A DNA stretch of 42,707 bases from Algorimicrobium sp002414705 (GTDB lineage Bacteria > Bacteroidota > Bacteroidia > Flavobacteriales > Flavobacteriaceae): NCBI GenBank assembly GCA_963972425.1, contig CAXAUF010000021.1, forward strand, positions 1-42,707, written 5' to 3'. The first letter of the stretch is position 1. Each line of letters opens with the position of its first letter. Both the position numbers and the translations under genes were made by a program. Below, piece after piece: positions 42,402-42,707 of this stretch. A model generated the notes under the pieces. The model saw nothing but the letters and a program-made list of their open reading frames with translations, was not told the origin of the DNA and ran no database searches.

Positions 42402-42668
42402 TTTTGATTGATTATACTATATAGACGACCCTTAAATACATTTGTTACAGTACTAGGTATTACAAAGTAGTTATTTAACATATTTTAACATTAAAAAGCG
42501 TTAAAAATATATTGAAAAAATTTCTGAAAACTTTGACTATTACTAATCTTATCCTAAAATAAATGAGATGTTTTATAAATTTCTCATATTTGCTATATAT
42601 TTATTGTGTTAAAAACGTTTAGGTATAGTTTTTGAAATATATCTATAATTTTTTATTGATTTATTACT

Positions 42669-42707
42669 ATGAATTTTGTCCGTTATATTGTATTTGTTGG
42701 AATAACC
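42669..42707 (+). CDS. Possible start of a gene cut by the right edge
   Basis: ATG at 42669 opens a frame reading MNFVRYIVFVGIT up to the window end. The hydrophobic start could be a signal or membrane segment. Only 13 codons are visible, so this is a suggestion. The 276 bases between ORF A and this ATG show no other gene. Confidence 0.3.
   Translation, partial: MNFVRYIVFVGIT

Noticed and set aside
42562..42588. Weak inverted repeat ATGAGA/TCTCAT near the right edge
   Set aside because: Six-base arms in very AT-rich DNA are expected by chance and no T run follows.

Overview
The window looks like chromosomal DNA of a marine-type member of the Flavobacteriaceae (Bacteroidota). Four things point there: low G+C; Bacteroidota promoter elements (a -33 TTTG-like box and a -7 TAnnTTTG box) instead of E. 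coli -35/-10 boxes; many Bacteroidota lipoproteins; and families typical of the phylum (TonB receptor with DUF4249 partner, BatA-like protein, DUF1835, TIGR02757, fused E1 alpha/beta). No rRNA, tRNA, CRISPR array, insertion sequence or phage gene was found. Most of the window is ordinary core chromosome.

Layout. 1-3.6 kb: the 5' end of uvrA, a sigma-70 family factor followed by a 48-residue small protein, a cysteine-free endonuclease III, a BCP peroxiredoxin and a small lipoprotein. 3.6-6.5 kb: a conserved 486-aa protein of unknown function facing a metallo-beta-lactamase-fold hydrolase and a membrane-anchored protein; a perfect 10-bp inverted repeat lies across their divergent promoters. 6.5-12.9 kb: a tightly coupled outer-membrane operon (unknown secreted protein, TonB-dependent receptor with STN domain, DUF4249 lipoprotein, macroglobulin-like exported protein). 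13.0-17.2 kb: a four-gene operon (BatA-like vWA protein, a dihydroorotase-like protein that has lost its metal ligands, a small membrane protein, an esterase). 17.3-24.4 kb: glycosyltransferase, M61 and S10 peptidases, TIGR02757 protein, a 508-bp non-coding gap with two terminators, a lipoprotein and a DCC-family thiol protein. 24.4-30.8 kb: MutS2 without an Smr domain, a lipoprotein hydrolase, a YfcC-type transporter, uracil-DNA glycosylase and small lipoproteins. 31.1-35.1 kb: a five-gene operon (2OG-Fe(II) oxygenase, SUI1/eIF1-like factor, DUF1835 protein, nucleoside phosphorylase, and a substrate-binding-type protein without signal peptide). 35.2-41.9 kb: a fused branched-chain-type 2-oxoacid dehydrogenase E1, M19 dipeptidase, 3D-domain lipoprotein, S9 prolyl oligopeptidase and an isolated ExbD-like protein.

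The right end (about 41.95-42.42 kb) is the least explained part. No long ORF is present. The minus strand holds three short basic ORFs (28, 28 and 43 codons), two of them a recent tandem duplication. All three share a leader motif and a similar C-terminal W-x(2,3)-K-R pattern, and they are followed by a strong intrinsic terminator. This is my best candidate for something undescribed.

Taken together, the window carries DNA repair genes (uvrA, nth, mutS2, ung), peptide breakdown at the cell surface (M61, S10, M19 and S9, all with export signals) and branched-chain keto-acid oxidation, which fits a protein-degrading heterotroph. All functional calls come from reading motifs in the translated sequence; no database search was run.
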